Positions 23,566 through 32,020 are shown, counted from the stretch's first letter. The stretch is 64,000 nucleotides of DNA from Modestobacter italicus (GCF_019799965.1 NZ_JABGCJ010000005.1:365212-429211); one strand, 5' to 3'. The notes: generated by a model not told the origin, from the letters alone. Numbers and translations are program-made.

Positions 23566-26018
23566 GGGTGGATCTCCTCCAGGGGTGGGGGTGCTGCGAC
23601 GCCCCGGTCGGGGCGCGCAGGGTCAGGGGTGTGGCGCGCCGGGCGGTCCCGGCGCAGCCGGGCCAGGACGGCGGGCGTGGAGCCGTGGTCGGCCACCGCG
23701 CCGCGGTGCAGCACGAGCAGCTCATCGGTGAGCGCGGCGACCGCGGTCAGGTCGTGGGAGACCACGACCAGCGCGACGCCCTCGGCCCGGACGGTCCGCA
23801 GCAGCTCGAGGACCCCGGCGCGGACGACGGCGTCCAGCGAGCTCACCGGTTCGTCCAGGACGATCAGGTCGGGCGCGGCGGCCAGCGCGCGGGCGATCAC
23901 CACCCGCTGCTGCTGGCCACCGGAGAGCTGCCAGGGCCGGCGGCCGGCGAGCCCGGGGTCCAGCCCGACCCGGGCGAGCAGCGCCGGGGCACCATCAGGG
24001 GGCGCCGGGCGGCCGCCCCGGCGGGCCAGCAGGAGCGCCTCGTCCAGCGCGGCCCCGACGGGCTGGCGGGAGTCCAGTGCGGTGGCCGGGTCCTGGAAGA
24101 CGAGCTGGGCGTGCCCGGCCCCGGCGATCGGGACCGACCCGGCGAGCTCGACGGTGCCCGCGGTCGGGGGGTGCAGCCCGGTCAGGACCCGGGCGAGGGT
24201 GGTCTTGCCGCTGCCGGACTCCCCCACCACACCCAGCCCGCCGCCGCGCGGCAGGGTGAACGACACCCCGGCCAGCGCCGGCGGGTGTTCGGTCCGCCCC
24301 CACCGACCGGCGGGGTACCGCACCCCGACGTCCGTGGCCCGCAACAGCGGTGCGCCGGCGGGTGCAGGAGCCGGGGCGACCCTCGGGGCGACGGCGGCGT
24401 CGCGCAACGCCCGGGTGACCGGGTGCTCGGGCGCGTGGAGCACCCGGGCCACCGGGCCGGACTCCACCACCTGTCCGGCGTCCAGCACGCTGACCGCGTC
24501 GGCGTGCGCGGCCACCAGCCCGAGGTCGTGGCTGATCAGCAGCACGGCGGTGCCCCGCTCGACCCGGGCGCGGGCCAGCAGCGCCAGCACCTGACCGGCG
24601 GTGGCGGCGTCCAGCGCACTGGTCGGCTCGTCGGCCACCAGCAGCTCCGGCTCACCGGCGAGCGCGGCGGCGACCAGCACCCGCTGCCGCATGCCACCGG
24701 ACAGCTCGGCCGGCCGGGCGCGCAGCACCCGGTCCACGTCGGGCAGGCCGGCCCAGACCAGCAGCTCCCGGGCCACCGCGGCGGCCGCCCGCCGGTCGAG
24801 CCCGCGGTGCAGCCGGGCGGCCTCGGCCACCTGCGGTCCGATCCGGCGCAGCGGGTCCAACGCGGTGCCGACGTCCTGGGGCACCAGCGCCACCCGCGCG
24901 CCGCGCACCCGGCGCAGATCGCGCTCGGTGGCACCGACCAGCTCGTGCCCGGCCAGCCGCACCGAGCCGCCGGCGACCGCACCGGCCCCTTCGGGCAGCA
25001 GGCCGAGCAGCGCGGCGGCGGTCAGCGACTTGCCCGAGCCGCTGGCGCCGACCAGCGCCACCACCTGCCCTCGGCCCACGTCGAGGTGCACGCCGTCGAC
25101 CACCCGGCGCCGCCCGTCCGGCCCGGTCAGCTCCACGGTCAGCCCGCGCACCGACAGCAACGCGTCGGAGTGTCCTCCGGCGGGCACGGGTCGGGCCCGG
25201 CGCTCGGGCGCACGCACGGCCGGCCGGCCGTGCGTGGTCCAGGCCTGCGCGTGCCTGGCCAGCACGAGCACGAGCAGCACCAGCAGCGCGAGCATCGCCA
25301 TCGGCAGCAGGAACAGGCGCGGGTCGGTGGCCAGGTAGGGGCGGGCCTCGACGATCATCGACCCCCACTCCGGGGTCGGCGGGCGCACGCCCAGCCCGAG
25401 GAAGCTCAGCGTCGAGACCGCCAGCACCAGGCCGGCGACGTCGGTGCCGGCCAGCACCAGCACCGGCCCGGCGACCGCCGGCAGCAGGTGCCGCCACAGC
25501 ACCCGCCCGGGCCGGGCACCGAGCAGGGTGAGCGCCTGGACGACCGGGGCGTGCCGGCGCAGCAGCACCTCCATCCGCACCAGCCGGGCGTAGGCCGCCC
25601 AGCCGCCGGCGGCCAGCGCGAGCACCAGCCCCCCGACACCACCACCGAGCACGCCGGCGAGCACCACCCCGACGAGCAGCGCCGGCACTGCCACGACGAC
25701 GTCGCTGGCCCGCAGCACCAGCGAGTCCACCCAGCCGCCGCGCCACCCCGCGAGCAGCCCGAGTGCCAGGCCCAGGGGCAGGGCGATCGCCACGGTGAGC
25801 AGCACGATGCCCAGCGAGGTGCGGCCGGCGACCAGCAGCCGGGTCAGCTCGTCGCGGCCCAGGTGGTCGGTGCCCAGCCAGTGGTCGGCGGACGGGCCGG
25901 CCCGGACGACGGTGAGGTCGGTGGCGGTCGGCGACCACGGGCTGAGCAGCGGCCCGACCAGCACGGCGAGCACCACCACCCCGAGCAGCCCGAGCGCGGC
26001 CCGGGCCGTGGCGGTCAC
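23562..26018 (-). CDS. Fused ABC transporter: NikC/DppC permease plus two Opp-type ATPase domains
   Basis: One 818-residue chain holds three subunits usually encoded separately. Residues 1-265 are a DppC/NikC-like permease (HWLGTDHLGRDELTRLLVAGRTSL; LSFLGLGVRPPTPEWG). Residues 285-545 are an ATPase with Walker A GASGSGKS (324-331) and LSGGM (439-443). Residues 556-790 are a second ATPase with GESGSGKT (599-606) and LSGGQQQR. The linkers are Pro/Ala-rich. It overlaps both neighbours by four bases. The second membrane subunit is the separate permease upstream. Cargo is a peptide or metal complex; metal-chelate is favoured by the operon. Confidence 0.9.
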   Translation of the reverse strand: MTATARAALGLLGVVVLAVLVGPLLSPWSPTATDLTVVRAGPSADHWLGTDHLGRDELTRLLVAGRTSLGIVLLTVAIALPLGLALGLLAGWRGGWVDSLVLRASDVVVAVPALLVGVVLAGVLGGGVGGLVLALAAGGWAAYARLVRMEVLLRRHAPVVQALTLLGARPGRVLWRHLLPAVAGPVLVLAGTDVAGLVLAVSTLSFLGLGVRPPTPEWGSMIVEARPYLATDPRLFLLPMAMLALLVLLVLVLARHAQAWTTHGRPAVRAPERRARPVPAGGHSDALLSVRGLTVELTGPDGRRRVVDGVHLDVGRGQVVALVGASGSGKSLTAAALLGLLPEGAGAVAGGSVRLAGHELVGATERDLRRVRGARVALVPQDVGTALDPLRRIGPQVAEAARLHRGLDRRAAAAVARELLVWAGLPDVDRVLRARPAELSGGMRQRVLVAAALAGEPELLVADEPTSALDAATAGQVLALLARARVERGTAVLLISHDLGLVAAHADAVSVLDAGQVVESGPVARVLHAPEHPVTRALRDAAVAPRVAPAPAPAGAPLLRATDVGVRYPAGRWGRTEHPPALAGVSFTLPRGGGLGVVGESGSGKTTLARVLTGLHPPTAGTVELAGSVPIAGAGHAQLVFQDPATALDSRQPVGAALDEALLLARRGGRPAPPDGAPALLARVGLDPGLAGRRPWQLSGGQQQRVVIARALAAAPDLIVLDEPVSSLDAVVRAGVLELLRTVRAEGVALVVVSHDLTAVAALTDELLVLHRGAVADHGSTPAVLARLRRDRPARHTPDPARPDRGVAAPPPLEEIHP

Positions 26019-26971
26019 GCGCGCACCCCGGCCCGGGCGTCGACGAGCGCGGCCAGCGACCCGGCCAGGCCGCGGACGGAGACCGCGCCGACGGCGATCA
26101 CCAGCACCGCCGCCTGCAACGGGTACCAGTCGCGGAACTGCAGCGCCCGCACCAGGTAGTCGCCCAGCCCCGGCCAGCCGAAGGCGGTCTCGGCGACCAG
26201 GGTGGCCGCCAGCGCGGTGCCCACCACGTCCCCCACGACGACCAGCAGCGGGGCGGCCGCGTTCGGCAGCGCGGTGCCCAGCAGCACCCGGACCGGGGAG
26301 AGCCCGCGAGCCCGGGCGGTGGTGGCGAACGGCTCGCGCAGCGTGCTGCGCAACCGGGCCTCGGTGACCTGGGCCAGCACCGCGGCCAACGGCAGCCCGA
26401 TGACCGCCGCGGGCAGCACCAGCGACGGCCAGCCGGCGACGCCCTGGGTGGGCAGCAGCCGCCACTGCAGTGCGAACAGCAGCACGCCCAGCTGAGCCAG
26501 GGCGAAGGCCGGCACCGACAGCAGGGCGAGCGATCCCAGCCGGATCGACAACCGGACCACCCGGCGCCGCGTCAACGCCGCCACTCCCCCGGCGGTGAGG
26601 CCGAGCACCACGGCGACCACCGCACCCGCCGAGGCGAGGGTGACCGTCGGCCCGAGCCGGGCGCCCACCTCGCCGGCGACGTCCTGGCCGGTGCGCGCCG
26701 AGGCACCCAGCTCACCGCGGAGCAGGCCACCGAGCCCGTGCAGGTACCGGACCGGCGCGGGCAGGTCCAGGCCGAGCTCGGCCCGCACCCGGGCCACCGC
26801 CTCGGCGGTGACCACCCCGTCGCGGGCGAACACGATCGCGGTGGCGGCGTCCCCGGCGGCCACGGACAGCAGCCCGAAGGTCAGCAGCGACGCGACCAGG
26901 AGCACCGCGACGCCCTCCCCGGCGCGGCGGCCGGCCACCCGGCCGGCCACCGCGACCCACGAGCTGCCCAC
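26015..26971 (-). CDS. NikB/DppB-type ABC transporter permease
   Basis: A 318-residue inner-membrane permease of the peptide/nickel family, with about six membrane segments. It shows LLTFGLLSVAAGDAA near the start, RYLHGLGGLLRGELG, and the inner-loop motif TARARGLSPVRVLLGTALPNA. It starts three bases after the binding-protein gene and overlaps the fused transporter, so it is a partner in the same complex. Confidence 0.88.
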   Translation of the reverse strand: MGSSWVAVAGRVAGRRAGEGVAVLLVASLLTFGLLSVAAGDAATAIVFARDGVVTAEAVARVRAELGLDLPAPVRYLHGLGGLLRGELGASARTGQDVAGEVGARLGPTVTLASAGAVVAVVLGLTAGGVAALTRRRVVRLSIRLGSLALLSVPAFALAQLGVLLFALQWRLLPTQGVAGWPSLVLPAAVIGLPLAAVLAQVTEARLRSTLREPFATTARARGLSPVRVLLGTALPNAAAPLLVVVGDVVGTALAATLVAETAFGWPGLGDYLVRALQFRDWYPLQAAVLVIAVGAVSVRGLAGSLAALVDARAGVRA

Positions 26972-26974
26972 GGG

Positions 26975-28534
26975 TCAGCCGGTGACGGTGACGTCGCTCA
27001 GCGGCAGGTCGTACTCGGTCGCCCCGAGCTCGAACCCCTCGACGGTGTCGCGCACCGCCCACTGCCGCGGCAACTGCACCAGCGGCACAGCAGCGGTCTG
27101 CTCCTCCAGCGTCGTCCAGATCGCGTCGAAGGCCGCCTGCCGACTCTGCTCGTCCGGCGCGGCCAGCGCCGCCGGCACCTGCGCGTCGAGCGCGGGTGAG
27201 GCGAACAGGTGCCCCTCCTGCACGCTGCGGAAGTTGGCCGTCAGCGTGCTGTACGGGTCGTAGGGCGCCCCGTAGGTGGAGTAGAAGCGCAGGTCGAAGT
27301 CCCGCGCGGAGACGGTGGTGCCGTAGGCGGTGCTGTCCAGCGGGGTGATGGTCACCTCGATGCCCACCTCGCCCAGCTGATCGGCGACGGCCTGGCTCAG
27401 CGACGCCGCCTGGGGCAGCAGCCCGGGGTCGAGCACGAGCTCCAGCTGCAGCGGGACGCCGTCCTTGCTGCGCACCCCCTCCCCGGTCCACCCCGCCTGC
27501 TCCAGCAGCTCCTCGGCGGCGGCCGGGTCGGCGGCGCCGGCCGGCTCGGGGTCGGGGCCGTGGGGCACGTTGGCCGGGAAGACGGTGGTGGCTGCCGCGG
27601 CACGCCCCTCGAACAGGCCCTCGGCGATGCCCGGCCGGTCCACCGCCAGGTCCATCGCCCGCCGGACCGCCGGGTCGGCGAGCGCCGGGTTGCCGGTGTC
27701 GGCGTTCACGGTGAGCAGCAGGTTCGTCGTGGACTCGGTGGTGAGCACCTCGACCCCGTCGGCCTGCTCCAGGGCCGCGGCCTCCTCCAGTGCGAGCGGG
27801 GCGGTGTACTCCCCGCCGATGACGTCCACCTCGCCGGCCTGCAGCGCGGCCACCCGGGCCGCGGCGTCCGGGATGACCACGAACTCGACCCGGTCGAGGC
27901 TCGGCGTGCCGCCCCACCAGTCGTCGTTGCGGACGAGCACGATCCGCTGCTCGTCCAGCGACTCGACCCGGTACGGGCCGGTGCCCACCGGCTCGCCGGC
28001 GGCGGCCGGGCTGGTGAACCGCACCGGCCGGGTGAGGGCCAGCTCGTTGAGCGCGGAGTGGTAGGGCTGGCTGAGCCGCCAGGTGATCGTCGCGGCGTCG
28101 GTGGCCTCGATCGACTCGGTGACGCCGGTGAGCCCGAGGAAGCCGTTGTCCGGGTCCTCGACCCAGCGGAGCAGGTCGGTGCGGGCCACCTCGGCGTCGA
28201 ACGGCGTGCCGTCGGTGAAGGTGACCCCTTCGCGGACGGTGAAGGTCATGGTCAGGCCGTCGTCGCTGACCTCGAAGGACTCGGCCAGCGCCGGGGCGAA
28301 GGAGCCGTCGGCGGTGTAGCGCACCAGCGGCTCGAAGACCTGGTCCAGCACGGTGAAGGAGGAGGTCGTGTAGTCCTGCACGGACAGCGACGCCTCCGGG
28401 TCGGCCAGCGCGATCCGGAGCACCTGCTCCCCCGGGGTGTCGGCGGCGGCACCGTCGTCGGACAGGCCGCACGCGGACAGCGCGAGCACGAGTGCCCCGG
28501 CGGCGACGGTGGCCAGTGGGCGGGACGCGGACAT
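26975..28534 (-). CDS. NikA/CntA-like substrate-binding lipoprotein
   Basis: A 519-residue SBP_bac_5 family protein with lipobox ALSACGLS. The late motif STYGAPYDPYSTLTANF is the hallmark of the NikA/CntA branch (nickel, or metal-nicotianamine-like chelates) rather than of general oligopeptide proteins. It lies 85 bases after the 45-residue gene of the zinc-regulated ribosomal operon, same strand, no terminator between. I infer a carrier for a zinc-metallophore complex; a peptide remains possible. Confidence 0.82.
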   Translation of the reverse strand: MSASRPLATVAAGALVLALSACGLSDDGAAADTPGEQVLRIALADPEASLSVQDYTTSSFTVLDQVFEPLVRYTADGSFAPALAESFEVSDDGLTMTFTVREGVTFTDGTPFDAEVARTDLLRWVEDPDNGFLGLTGVTESIEATDAATITWRLSQPYHSALNELALTRPVRFTSPAAAGEPVGTGPYRVESLDEQRIVLVRNDDWWGGTPSLDRVEFVVIPDAAARVAALQAGEVDVIGGEYTAPLALEEAAALEQADGVEVLTTESTTNLLLTVNADTGNPALADPAVRRAMDLAVDRPGIAEGLFEGRAAAATTVFPANVPHGPDPEPAGAADPAAAEELLEQAGWTGEGVRSKDGVPLQLELVLDPGLLPQAASLSQAVADQLGEVGIEVTITPLDSTAYGTTVSARDFDLRFYSTYGAPYDPYSTLTANFRSVQEGHLFASPALDAQVPAALAAPDEQSRQAAFDAIWTTLEEQTAAVPLVQLPRQWAVRDTVEGFELGATEYDLPLSDVTVTG

Positions 28535-28618
28535 GGGAGTGCCTTCTCTCAGGGGTCGGAGCGGTACAGGTGGCGTGGCGGTGTCCGGCGCGGGCGGAGC
28601 AAGCCCGGCGGCCGGCCC

Positions 28619-28756
28619 TCAGCGCCTGGACTGCCGGGCGTCTCGGCGACGCTCGGCGCGGTTGCGCCGGTCGGGCAGGCCAGCGGGCAGCACGACGGGC
28701 CGGCCGGGGGCAGGAGCGGGGGCGCCGCAACCGGTCGGCGAGCAGCAGTCGGACAT
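28619..28756 (-). CDS. 45-residue Cys-motif peptide, unknown
   Basis: A short frame with an excellent ribosome-binding site (GAGGAGG six bases before the ATG). The product begins MSDCCSPTGCGAP, continues with a Pro/Ala-rich centre (PGRPVVLPAGLPDRR) and ends in a strongly basic tail (RAERRRDARQSRR). Three Cys in a CCxxxxC arrangement could bind metal, while the basic end could touch RNA. It follows rpsR in the zinc-repressed operon. I recognise no family. Its position after four ribosomal proteins suggests a ribosome- or zinc-related role, but this is inference. Confidence 0.65.
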   Translation of the reverse strand: MSDCCSPTGCGAPAPAPGRPVVLPAGLPDRRNRAERRRDARQSRR

Positions 28757-28826
28757 GCGACCTCCTCGATCAGGCGTCGGGTGGAGGAGGGCGGCGCGGC
28801 GGCCGCGCTCACCGGCGGCGCGGTGC

Positions 28827-29042
28827 TCAGCGCCCCTTCGACGGGTACGGCAGCAGGGCCATCTCGCGGGCGTTCTTGATCGCGTTGGCCACCTGCCGGT
28901 GCTGCTGCGGGGTCAGCCCGGTGACCCGGCGGGCGCGGATCTTGCCGCGGTCGGAGATGAAGGTGCGCAGCTGGGCGACGTCCTTCCAGTCGACCGGACC
29001 GTCCAGCTTGCGCTTCCTGCGGGGGCGCGGCGCGGGGGTCAC
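28827..29042 (-). CDS. rpsR2: 30S ribosomal protein S18, zinc-free paralogue
   Basis: A 71-residue S18 ([48 protein letters not shown]). It has no Cys, unlike the zinc-binding S18 copy of actinobacteria. Under zinc shortage such C-minus paralogues replace zinc-holding versions in the ribosome. It overlaps rpsN by four bases and belongs to the Zur-boxed operon rpmB-rpmG-rpsN-rpsR. Confidence 0.93.
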   Translation of the reverse strand: MTPAPRPRRKRKLDGPVDWKDVAQLRTFISDRGKIRARRVTGLTPQQHRQVANAIKNAREMALLPYPSKGR

Positions 29043-29341
29043 CAGCTGGACTTCCGGATGCCCGGCAGCTCGCCGGCGTGCGCCATCTCGCGGAAGCGGA
29101 CCCGGGAGAGGCCGAACTTCCGCAGGTGCCCGCGCGGGCGGCCGTCGGCGACGTCCCGGTTGCGCAGCCGGGTCGGGCTGGCGTCGCGCGGGAGCCGTTG
29201 CAGCGCCGCCCGGGCCGCCGCGCGCGCCTCCGGGGTGGCCGCGGTACGGGCGGCCTCCTTGAGCTCGGCGCGGCGCTCGGCGTGCCGGGCGACGACCTCA
29301 CGGCGCTGCCGGTCCTTGGCGATCATGGACTTCTTGGCCAT
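29039..29341 (-). CDS. rpsN2: 30S ribosomal protein S14, zinc-free long form
   Basis: A 100-residue S14 of the long, Cys-free type ([56 protein letters not shown]). The short zinc-ribbon form has CxxC pairs, absent here. One base separates it from rpmG. Expected to substitute the zinc-dependent S14 during zinc limitation. Confidence 0.95.
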   Translation of the reverse strand: MAKKSMIAKDRQRREVVARHAERRAELKEAARTAATPEARAAARAALQRLPRDASPTRLRNRDVADGRPRGHLRKFGLSRVRFREMAHAGELPGIRKSSW

Positions 29342-29342
29342 C

Positions 29343-29510
29343 TCAGCGCTCCTCGCGGAAGTCGACGTGCCTGCGCACCTTCGGGTCGTACTTCCTCAGC
29401 ACGAGCCGGTCGGGGTCGTTGCGGCGGTTCTTCCGGGTCACGTACGTGTAGCCGGTGCCGGCGGTCGACTTCAGCTTGATGATCGGGCGGACGTCGTTGC
29501 CGCGGGCCAT
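29343..29510 (-). CDS. rpmG2: 50S ribosomal protein L33, zinc-free paralogue
   Basis: A 55-residue L33 ([36 protein letters not shown]) without any Cys. The ATG at 29510 overlaps the rpmB stop by one base, which fixes the start. Part of the Zur-controlled ribosomal set. Confidence 0.95.
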   Translation of the reverse strand: MARGNDVRPIIKLKSTAGTGYTYVTRKNRRNDPDRLVLRKYDPKVRRHVDFREER

Positions 29511-29779
29511 CAGCCGTTCCTCCGCCCGGCACCGAGCCGGCGACGCGCGTCGGGGTCGGTCGCCCGGATCCGGGCCACCACCGCCTCGATGCCCTGGACG
29601 TCGATCGTCTTGATGCCCTTGGTGGAGACGGTGAGCCGGATCCACCGGTTCTCACTGGCGAGGAAGAACCGCTTGGACTGCAGGTTCGGGTCGAAGCGGC
29701 GGTTGGTGCGGCGGTGCGAGTGGCTCACGGACTTGCCGAAGCTCGGCGAGCGTCCGGTGACCTCGCAGTAGGTGGCCAT
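29510..29779 (-). CDS. rpmB2: 50S ribosomal protein L28, zinc-free paralogue
   Basis: An 89-residue L28. The N-terminus [20 protein letters not shown] keeps one Cys but lacks the paired Cys needed to hold zinc; [14 protein letters not shown] is family-typical. It is first in the minus-strand operon behind the shared Zur box at 29828, 49 bases upstream of its start. Confidence 0.94.
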   Translation of the reverse strand: MATYCEVTGRSPSFGKSVSHSHRRTNRRFDPNLQSKRFFLASENRWIRLTVSTKGIKTIDVQGIEAVVARIRATDPDARRRLGAGRRNG

Positions 29780-29827
29780 CGTGGTGCGCCTCCAGGGTCG
29801 GTGGGCGGGAGCGGTGCAGACACTAGA

Positions 29828-29848
29828 TGAACACGTTTCTCGTTTGCA
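29828..29848. promoter_or_regulatory. Zur box between the divergent rpmB2 and mrf operons
   Basis: TGAACACGTTT followed by CTCGTTTGCA matches the Zur consensus well. It ends two bases before the mrf -10 box and can also control the ribosomal operon on the other strand. Confidence 0.87.
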
Positions 29849-29850
29849 GC

Positions 29851-29856
29851 TAGGGT
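29851..29856 (+). promoter_or_regulatory. -10 box of the mrf operon (leaderless promoter)
   Basis: TAGGGT is followed by exactly six bases and then the ATG of mrf. The Zur box sits immediately upstream, as expected for direct repression. Confidence 0.7.
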
Positions 29857-29862
29857 GGGAGC

Positions 29863-31152
29863 ATGACCTCCCACCGCACCCCCGTGGTGCTCGTCAGCGG
29901 CCTGGACCGGGACCTGACCGCGCAGGCCGCGACCCCCCTGCTGGACCGGCCCGGCACGGTCGTCGTCCACCACGACGTCCGGCGCCTCGGACAGGGCGTC
30001 GTCGTGCGCACGCTGCGGGAGCGGCAGGCCACCGGGGTCGTCGAGTCCACCGCCGCGATCGAGCTGGCCCACGGCTGCCTGTCCTGCACGCTCCGGCTCG
30101 AACTGCTGCCGCTGCTGCGCACGCTGGCCCGCCGGGACGACGTCAGCCGGATCGTGCTGCAGCTGGACCCCGCACTGGAGCCCGAGCACCTGTACTGGGC
30201 GTTCGAGGAGGTCGTCCTCGACGAGGACGCCGACGAGGAGGCCCAGGAGACCGCCGGCGACTGGGTGGAGGTGGCCGGGGTGCTCGTCGCCGTCGACGCC
30301 GGCAGCTGGTTCGACGCCGCCACCGGCGAGGAGACGATGGCCGACCACGGGCTCGCGGCGGCGGTGGACGACGAGCGGACGCTGGCCCAGGTCGCCGTCG
30401 GTCAGCTGACCGCCGCCGACGCGGTGCTGCTCGCCGGCGAGCCGGACGACGGCTGGACCGCGGTCCGGCTCACCGCCGTGCTCGACCGCCTGGTGCCCGG
30501 CGCGCCACGGGCCCGGCTGGGCGGCACCCACCCCGACGAGCTGCTGGCCGCGCTGCCGGCGTCGGCCAAGCGCGGCCGGATGCCCACCCCGCACGACGCG
30601 CTGCTGGCGGGCCAGCCGCCGCTCGACGCCGTCGCTGACGTGGAGCTGGTGCGCTTCTCCGCCACCAGGCCCTTCTCCCCCGAGCGGCTGCACGCGGCGA
30701 TCGACGTGCTCATGACCGGCGTGGTCTGCAGCCGCGGCCGGCTGTGGCTGGCCAGCCAGCCGGACCGGGCGATCTGGCTGGAGTCCGCCGGCGGAGGCCT
30801 GCGGATCGGCGACGCCGGGCCGTGGCTGGCCACCCTGGACGACGACGCCGAGCTGTGGAGCCAGGTCGACCCGGAGCGCTCCGCCGCCGCCGCGTTGCGC
30901 TGGGACCCCGTCCACGGCGACCGGGACGTCGAGCTCGTCGTGCTCACCCACCGGCAGCCGGCCGAGCTGATCACCGCTGCCTTGTCGGCCGCCCTGCTGA
31001 CCGACGAGGAGCTGGCCGCCGGCGAGGACACCTGGCGCGCCCTGCCCGACCCGTTCGGCGCCTGGCACGCCGACCCCTGCGAGGCCGCCGGCCCCGCGGA
31101 CGAACCAGACCTGCACACCAGCACCACCGACCGAGAGGAACACCCCCGATGA
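29863..31152 (+). CDS. mrf: MRF, ribosome hibernation factor-recruiting CobW-like protein
   Basis: A 429-residue CobW/YciC-related protein. The family zinc motif is kept as GCLSCT (Cys72, Cys75), but the P-loop is lost: the usual GxxGxGKT position reads [11 protein letters not shown]-terminal blocks [16 protein letters not shown] and [11 protein letters not shown] match, from memory, mycobacterial Rv0106/Mrf. Mrf brings the hibernation factor Mpy to zinc-free ribosomes. It begins the plus-strand Zur operon mrf-rpmE2-rpmF-133 aa, with ATGA overlap to L31. Assignment is strong by family and context. Confidence 0.88.
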   Translation: MTSHRTPVVLVSGLDRDLTAQAATPLLDRPGTVVVHHDVRRLGQGVVVRTLRERQATGVVESTAAIELAHGCLSCTLRLELLPLLRTLARRDDVSRIVLQLDPALEPEHLYWAFEEVVLDEDADEEAQETAGDWVEVAGVLVAVDAGSWFDAATGEETMADHGLAAAVDDERTLAQVAVGQLTAADAVLLAGEPDDGWTAVRLTAVLDRLVPGAPRARLGGTHPDELLAALPASAKRGRMPTPHDALLAGQPPLDAVADVELVRFSATRPFSPERLHAAIDVLMTGVVCSRGRLWLASQPDRAIWLESAGGGLRIGDAGPWLATLDDDAELWSQVDPERSAAAALRWDPVHGDRDVELVVLTHRQPAELITAALSAALLTDEELAAGEDTWRALPDPFGAWHADPCEAAGPADEPDLHTSTTDREEHPR

Positions 31153-31415
31153 GAGCCGGCATCCACCCCGAGTACCGCACCGTCGTCTTCCGCGACACCG
31201 CCAGCGGCGCGACCTACCGCACCCGCTCGACGATCCGCACCGACGCGACCATCGACCTGGACGGCGAGACGCTGCCGGTGGTCAACGTGGAGATCAGCGC
31301 CGCGTCGCACCCGTTCTGGACCGGCAACCAGCGGGTGCTGGACACCGCCGGCCGGGTCGAGCGGTTCAACCAGCGGTACGGCACCGTCGCCCGGCCGGCA
31401 CGGAAGCGGGGCTGA
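31149..31415 (+). CDS. rpmE2: 50S ribosomal protein L31 type B, zinc-free
   Basis: An 88-residue type B L31 ([44 protein letters not shown]). It lacks the Cys pairs of the zinc-binding type A. Four-base overlap with mrf shows coupling. It replaces L31A when zinc is scarce. Confidence 0.95.
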   Translation: MRAGIHPEYRTVVFRDTASGATYRTRSTIRTDATIDLDGETLPVVNVEISAASHPFWTGNQRVLDTAGRVERFNQRYGTVARPARKRG

Positions 31416-31418
31416 CCG

Positions 31419-31580
31419 ATGGCCGTCCCGAAGCGGAGGACGTCCCGGTCGAACACCCGCTCGCGCCGCTCGCAGTGGAAGGCGACGCCGGTGCCCCTGG
31501 TGCCGGTGACCGTGGACGGCGTCGTCCGGCTGGTGCCGCAGAAGCTCCGCAAGGCCGCCGAGCGGGGCCTGCTGCCGTGA
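31419..31580 (+). CDS. rpmF2: 50S ribosomal protein L32, Cys-free paralogue
   Basis: A 53-residue L32. [22 protein letters not shown] is the standard L32 start, but the CxxC...CxxC zinc ribbon that normally follows is replaced by [15 protein letters not shown]. It sits three bases after L31 and overlaps the next gene by four bases. Confidence 0.93.
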   Translation: MAVPKRRTSRSNTRSRRSQWKATPVPLVPVTVDGVVRLVPQKLRKAAERGLLP

Positions 31581-31978
31581 GCCGCCGCCCGGTGCCGGGC
31601 GGGGACGCCGGCGGACCGCTGGTCGCGCTGTGCGTGGGGCACCGCTGCGCGGCCCTGCGCCGGCTGGCCGGCACGGCCGACGGCGTGGAGCAGGTGGCCG
31701 AGGCCGTGCGGCACACCACTGGCGCCGTGCTGGTGACCACGGACTGCCTGGGCCGCTGCGACCGTGCGGCGCTGGCCGCACTGGCCCACCGCTCTCCCGG
31801 CACCGGCCGGCCGGGCCCGGCGGTCTGGGTGTCGGAGGTGCAGACCCCCGAGCGGACCGCCGGCCTGGTCGCCTGGGTCACCGCCGGCGGGCCGGGGGTC
31901 GCGGGCACGGCAACCGACCTCCCCGAGTGCCTGCGGGCCGCCGTGGCCGGCGTCGGCCCGCCGCTCCGACCAGCCTGA
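31577..31978 (+). CDS. Putative thioredoxin-fold ferredoxin-like protein
   Basis: A 133-residue protein whose GTG start overlaps the L32 stop. It shows CVGHRC near the start and DCLGRC about 45 residues later, the Cys spacing of thioredoxin-like [2Fe-2S] ferredoxins and DUF1636 proteins. It closes the mrf operon, and a terminator follows. It may help adapt metal use, but nothing in the sequence fixes a function. Confidence 0.65.
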   Translation: MSRRPVPGGDAGGPLVALCVGHRCAALRRLAGTADGVEQVAEAVRHTTGAVLVTTDCLGRCDRAALAALAHRSPGTGRPGPAVWVSEVQTPERTAGLVAWVTAGGPGVAGTATDLPECLRAAVAGVGPPLRPA

Positions 31979-31983
31979 CCGAG

Positions 31984-32017
31984 CGGAGGGGCCGAAGTCG
32001 CGACTCCGGCCCCTCCG
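31984..32017. terminator. Bidirectional terminator
   Basis: An 11-base stem (CGGAGGGGCCG and its complement) with a 12-base loop separates the end of the zinc island from the convergent dehydrogenase gene. Confidence 0.7.
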
Positions 32018-32020
32018 GGG

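Noticed and set aside
28535-28618. Possible separate Zur box or terminator before the NikA-like gene
   Set aside because: I found neither a TGA...TCA-type box nor a stable hairpin in these bases, so co-transcription with the ribosomal operon is preferred.
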